Assembly: GCA_964418425.1 (NCBI GenBank)
Contig: CAYQLT010000035.1
Coordinates: 1 to 24,721, forward strand
DNA: 24,721 bases
From: CAYQLT01 sp964418425
GTDB lineage: Bacteria > Bacillota > Limnochordia > Limnochordales > Geochordaceae
Direction of reading: 5' to 3'
Below, in pieces: positions 22,571 through 24,721 of the stretch (positions within the stretch are counted from its first letter, which is position 1; each line of letters starts with the position of its first letter). Position numbers and translations under genes: made by a program. The notes under the pieces were generated by a model. It saw only the letters and a list, made by a program, of their open reading frames with translations, was not told the origin of the DNA and did no database searches.

Positions 22571-22948
22571 GGGCGGACTCGAGTTCGAGGCCCTCCTCGG
22601 AGCCGTCTTCTCCTTCATCGCTCTCGTCTTGCGCCTCGAATGGCTCCGCCAGCACGCGCAGCCACGCGAACTGCGGGCATCCCACCTTTGACAGGGCTTC
22701 CCGAAGGGCAGACGCTCCGATCTCGAGCGCTGCGTCGGCATGGGCGGCCTTCACGTAGAAGCGCCCTCCCAGCCTGCCCCCAAGTCCGCCGAAGGCGGCC
22801 GGAACCTCGATGCCATAGGCTAGGCTCCTTCCCTTGCCATGGCCTCCAACGCATCGAGGAGAGCGTCGGTCCGCCGCTCCTGGTCTTCGGCGGGGGCAGC
22901 GGCCAGGCTCGGCACCACCGCCTCGAGCTCCACCACGTACTCCCTCAT
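22542..22948 (-). pseudogene. Small protein gene split by a frameshift
   Basis: The upstream part runs from ATG 22948 (good GGAAGGG site) to TAG 22820-22822 and encodes 42 residues beginning MREYVVELEAVVPSLAA and ending LDALEAMAREGA. The downstream part, one frame over, reads AYGIEVPAAFGGLGGRLGG then FYVKAAHADAALEIGASALREALSKVGC and an acidic tail, ending at 22542. Together they give one plausible protein of about 130 residues, broken near 22825-22835. GTG 22754 could restart translation for the last 70 residues. The ATG overlaps the preceding stop (ATGA). Family not recognised. A sequencing error at GGGAAGGAG is possible. Confidence 0.5.
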
Positions 22949-23037
22949 CGCTTGCCCTTCCCTTTGTCCTCGACGAGCCGGAACCCCTGCTCCACAGCCG
23001 GGAGCATGAGCTTGCGGAAGTCCTTGTGCGCCGCTAT
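22945..23037 (-). pseudogene. HicA-like N-terminal fragment lacking a normal start codon
   Basis: 30 codons beginning ATA-GCG-GCG: after the first residue AAHKDFRKLMLPAVEQGFRL, then VEDKGKGKR and TGA. The pattern H-x2-FRxL...QG-R...KGKG resembles the N-terminal half of HicA-like double-stranded-RNA-binding toxins, truncated before the expected GH strand. No ATG, GTG or TTG start exists in frame, but GGGGCGGGG precedes the ATA. The stop overlaps the next ATG (ATGA). It is the first frame after the operator-flanked promoter. Either an ATA-started micro-gene or a decayed toxin relic; I favour the latter. Confidence 0.35.
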
Positions 23038-23051
23038 CGTACCCCGCCCCG

Positions 23052-23099
23052 CTTGACGCCTGTCAAGATCACTATACCTGGGGCCTTGACGTATGTCAA
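23052..23099 (-). promoter_or_regulatory. Consensus promoter flanked by twin TTGAC-N4-GTCAA operators
   Basis: On the minus strand: -35 TTGACA (23094-23099), 17-nt spacer, -10 TATAGT (23071-23076). Two copies of the palindrome TTGAC-N4-GTCAA occur: one (23086-23099) contains the -35 and the other (23053-23066, extended to CTTGAC...GTCAAG at 23052-23067) sits over the start site. Their centres are 33 bp apart, about three helical turns, suiting cooperative repression. This looks like the main regulated promoter of the minus-strand island operon. Confidence 0.75.
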
Positions 23100-23128
23100 A
23101 GAATGGAGGCCCATTCCTTGGTGCGGGC

Positions 23129-23740
23129 TCAACGCAACCCTGAACGGCGGCCGGCCCTCCCAGGCGAAGCGCGTGCCCGGTAATTGAGGCGCCCGTAGCG
23201 CTCGCTCTGGGCGGCCCGGTGGTCCTCGCAGTACCCGTGGCCTGGAGCGCCGGGCTCTTTGCACTGCGTCCGCACGCAGCGACCCTCCGCCCGCCGGCGC
23301 CAGTACAGCCTCCGGTATCGGCGGGCCCGCGTTTGCAGCTACAGGGCGTAGCAGGGCGAGCACATGCCCTGGCGCTCTGCGGGACAGCTGTAGCACCGGT
23401 AGCAGACCCCCGGACCCCGGCTCGCGAGGCGCCATACACATCTCGCACAGTCCCTGGTGCTCGTGACGGCGACGGCGGGATAGAGCCCACCGCTGATAGC
23501 TCTTGTCGGGCCGGGGAAGCCCCTCGCGAGCAAAGGCGCCCTGGCTGGCATGCGCCCGCAGCCAGCTCGTCGGCACACCCAGGGCGCATCGTCCAGGCTA
23601 TGACCCTCGCGGGCCAGGAGCACCTCGAGCACGGCCCTGGCGTTCGCAGGATCCACCCAGAACCCGTCTGGCAGGCGGCGCAGCTTGCCATCCCGCCAGG
23701 CATCGTCCAGGGCCACGGGGTCGCCGGGAGGGGCTCGCAT
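23129..23740 (-). pseudogene. Cysteine-rich zinc-finger protein gene with in-frame amber and frameshifts
   Basis: ATG 23740 (GAGGG 8 nt upstream) opens MRAPPGDPVALDDAW, then KLRRLPDGFWVDPANARAV, a coding-like start. Later come CARC, CYRCYSC and CSPCYAL, then TAG (23339-23341). The same frame resumes directly as LQTRARRYRRLYWRRRAEG, CVRTQC, GHGYCEDH, SERYGRLNYRAR and ends at TGA 23129-23131. The middle third reads better in another frame (PRPDKSYQRWALSRRRRHEH, LCEMCMAPREPG), implying two compensating frameshifts. The intact ancestor was probably a phage- or island-type zinc-finger protein of about 200 residues. Decay is the simplest reading; amber read-through is an alternative. Confidence 0.5.
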
Positions 23741-23934
23741 GGGCTATCCCTCGGGGCCGAAACCGGCGCGGGCCCGCCTGCGCTACCAGCCCCCTGCAGG
23801 CACTCGCCCCAGAAGATGGTTCCTCGGACGGCTCGGCGGCTGCGGGGGCGCACGCACCAGCCCTCCTCGCAGAACACAGCGCCGCGCTATGGCGCCTTGC
23901 CGCCACAGGGACCCATGCAACGGCCGGCGGTCAC
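23741..23934 (-). pseudogene. Possible cysteine-rich remnant with amber stop
   Basis: From GTG 23934 the frame reads MTAGRCMGPCGGKAP, TAG (23887-23889), then RGAVFCEEGWCVRPRSRR and GTIFWGECLQGAGS before meeting the next gene. The paired cysteines (C-x3-C and C-x4-C) suggest another small zinc-binding protein. No family is recognised and the 3' boundary is arbitrary. Confidence 0.25.
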
Positions 23935-23996
23935 CCCCGCGTCCGTCGGGCCGCGTTGTCACCAGCTGCCGCAAAGGGCCGGACAGGCATGGTGAC

Positions 23997-24113
23997 TCAC
24001 TGCCACACAGAGGCGCAAGCGGTGCACGTAGCGACGCGCACCGTCGTCTTGGAAAAGCGGCATCCTACCTTGGGTAGGCGCCACCAGGCCTTGCCAGGGG
24101 CCTTGGGTTCCAT
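23997..24113 (-). CDS. Possible 38-residue CxxC protein
   Basis: From ATG 24113: MEPKAPGKAWWRLPKVGC, then RFSKTTVRVATCTACASVWQ and a stop at 23997. The composition (paired tryptophans, TCTAC) looks coding-like and differs from random GC-rich frames. No ribosome site is visible, and the frame is open far upstream across unconvincing sequence. It may be the C-terminus of a decayed gene near the island's right end. I see no supportable gene between 24114 and 24340. Confidence 0.3.
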   Translation of the reverse strand: MEPKAPGKAWWRLPKVGCRFSKTTVRVATCTACASVWQ

Positions 24114-24340
24114 GTGCAAGGGGGGCTCATGCTCTTGCCGCCGGCCGCCCACTTGGGCGCCGGCATACCAGGCTCTGGCAACGGCCCATTGGCTGCCCGC
24201 GAGCGCCCTGTAGCCTAATGGGCCTGGTCCCCCCGAAGGCCTGCAGGGCGGGCGAACAACGCGCGAACCGCGGCTTGTGCCAGGCCGTCGCGAAGCGTGT
24301 CGTGACGGGATCGCCGGGATGGGTGGATGCGTCGCGAACC

Positions 24341-24408
24341 GCACCACGACGGCGGGTCGCTTTCTCTTAAACAGCGGGCCGGGGGTTCGAACCCCTCGTG
24401 GCGCACCA
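24341..24408 (+). other. tRNA-Lys-like relic with a vestigial D-arm
   Basis: The 3' half matches tRNA-Lys (CTT) from the anticodon loop to CCA. Upstream, GCACCAC (24341-24347) can pair with GTGGCGC (one A-C mismatch), GAC-GGCGG-GTC makes a 3-bp mini arm, and GCTTT/ACAGC gives an anticodon stem with one mismatch. The total is 68 nt, too short for a normal tRNA. Most likely a tRNA 3' fragment left by integration; folding of the 5' part may be chance. Confidence 0.45.
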
Positions 24409-24409
24409 G
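24364..24409 (+). repeat. Right direct repeat (putative att)
   Basis: 46 nt matching the tRNA-Lys 3' half at 17853-17898 with 43 identities, in the same orientation and at a constant offset of 6511 bp. It marks the right border of the proposed island. Confidence 0.75.
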
Positions 24410-24721
24410 CTCCCGTCGGCTCTCGGACAGTTCTTCCCACTGCTCCTGCGAACACCGCGCGGACCCAGGACGGGGACAAGCGTTGTCCCGGGGATAGGGC
24501 CTCGGCCACCCGCACCATCAGGCACCGAAAGAACAGAGGGCCACGCCGGCTCTTCGTTGGAAGCTCATGGCGCCGACGCAGCCGACCTCTGCACCGTCGC
24601 CTCAAACGGCTCCCGCAGACCGTGTTCGGTCGCGTCGCCCGGCGAGAGCAGCGCGTGGCCGAGCCGGGGCTGTCGGTGCATTGTTTCTCGACGGGATGAC
24701 CGGCGGTCGGGGGTCCCCGGC
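24410..24721. other. Non-coding or unresolved right flank with one perfect hairpin
   Basis: 312 nt without a convincing gene on either strand. The only structure I see is the perfect inverted repeat GGGACAA-GCG-TTGTCCC (24473-24489), which has no T-run after it. Confidence 0.4.

Larger units (their letters stand above)
17898..24408. mobile_element. Putative genomic island integrated at tRNA-Lys (about 6.5 kb)
   Basis: It is bounded by the tRNA-Lys 3' direct repeats. Cargo is almost all on the minus strand: cysteine-rich pseudogenes, an excisionase-like helix-turn-helix protein, a Dam methylase with a linked PD-(D/E)XK-like nuclease, and a DUF4143 ATPase. Gene density is lower, broken frames are common and the promoters are AT-richer than in the flanking regions. 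No integrase or transposase is recognisable, so mobility is either lost or supplied in trans. Boundaries follow the repeats; the island assignment is inference. Confidence 0.65.

Noticed and set aside
23052..23099. LexA/SOS boxes
   Set aside because: The palindrome is TTGAC-N4-GTCAA, not the CGAAC-N4-GTTCG box of Gram-positive LexA.
22945..23877. A 310-residue minus-strand frame
   Set aside because: Only its first and last short stretches look coding; the centre is out of frame with the zinc-finger relic.
24215..24406. Minus-strand frame starting MRHEGFEPPARC
   Set aside because: The GFEPP start is the antisense translation of the tRNA 3' end, not a protein.
17898..24408. Integrase, transposase or CRISPR array in the island
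   Set aside because: Searched by eye on both strands; no tyrosine/serine recombinase motifs, no DDE motifs and no regularly spaced repeats were found.

Overview
The window is high-GC DNA, roughly two thirds G+C by eye. Genes are densely packed, Shine-Dalgarno sites are strong, and GTG/TTG starts are common. A GlpP-type antiterminator, a Bacillus-like elongator tRNA-Met and a clade II (Sec-exported) nitrous oxide reductase cluster suggest a high-GC Bacillota lineage of the Limnochordia/Symbiobacteria/Thermaerobacter kind. That placement is inference. A run of 100 Ns marks a scaffold gap.

Region 1 (1-10337, + strand) is a nitrous oxide respiration locus. It holds a PAS regulator with a degenerate NtrC-type ATPase (5' end outside the window), a membrane CuA cupredoxin, a NosR/NapH-like polyferredoxin, a second CuA cupredoxin, nosZ, nosB, nosD, nosF, nosL, a 14-codon coupling ORF and nosY, which runs into the gap. 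I see no c-type cytochrome gene. The likely electron path is quinol to the polyferredoxin, then one or two CuA cupredoxins, then NosZ. NosD, NosF, NosY and NosL would serve copper-site assembly.

Region 2 (10438-17429) starts after the gap with a DUF4058 protein on + that converges on a minus-strand operon. In transcription order the minus-strand genes are a GlpP-like antiterminator, a sugar-binding protein, two sugar ABC permeases and two Gfo/Idh/MocA dehydrogenases. A stem-loop sits at the end of the binding-protein gene.

Region 3 (17589-17897, +) is a tRNA operon (initiator fMet, elongator Met, Lys-CTT) with a clear sigma-70-type promoter.

Region 4 (17898-24408) looks like a 6.5-kb integrated island. 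Its left border is the intact tRNA-Lys and its right border is a 46-nt near-copy of that tRNA's 3' half (43 of 46 identical). The better cargo genes are all on the minus strand: a DUF4143-type ATPase, a Dam-family adenine methylase followed by a PD-(D/E)XK-like nuclease (a probable restriction-modification pair), and an excisionase-like helix-turn-helix protein. There are also two promoters with palindromic operators and several broken genes, including cysteine-rich ones with frameshifts and in-frame stops. I found no integrase, so the element is decayed or was mobilised in trans. The last 310 bases hold nothing I can call as a gene.
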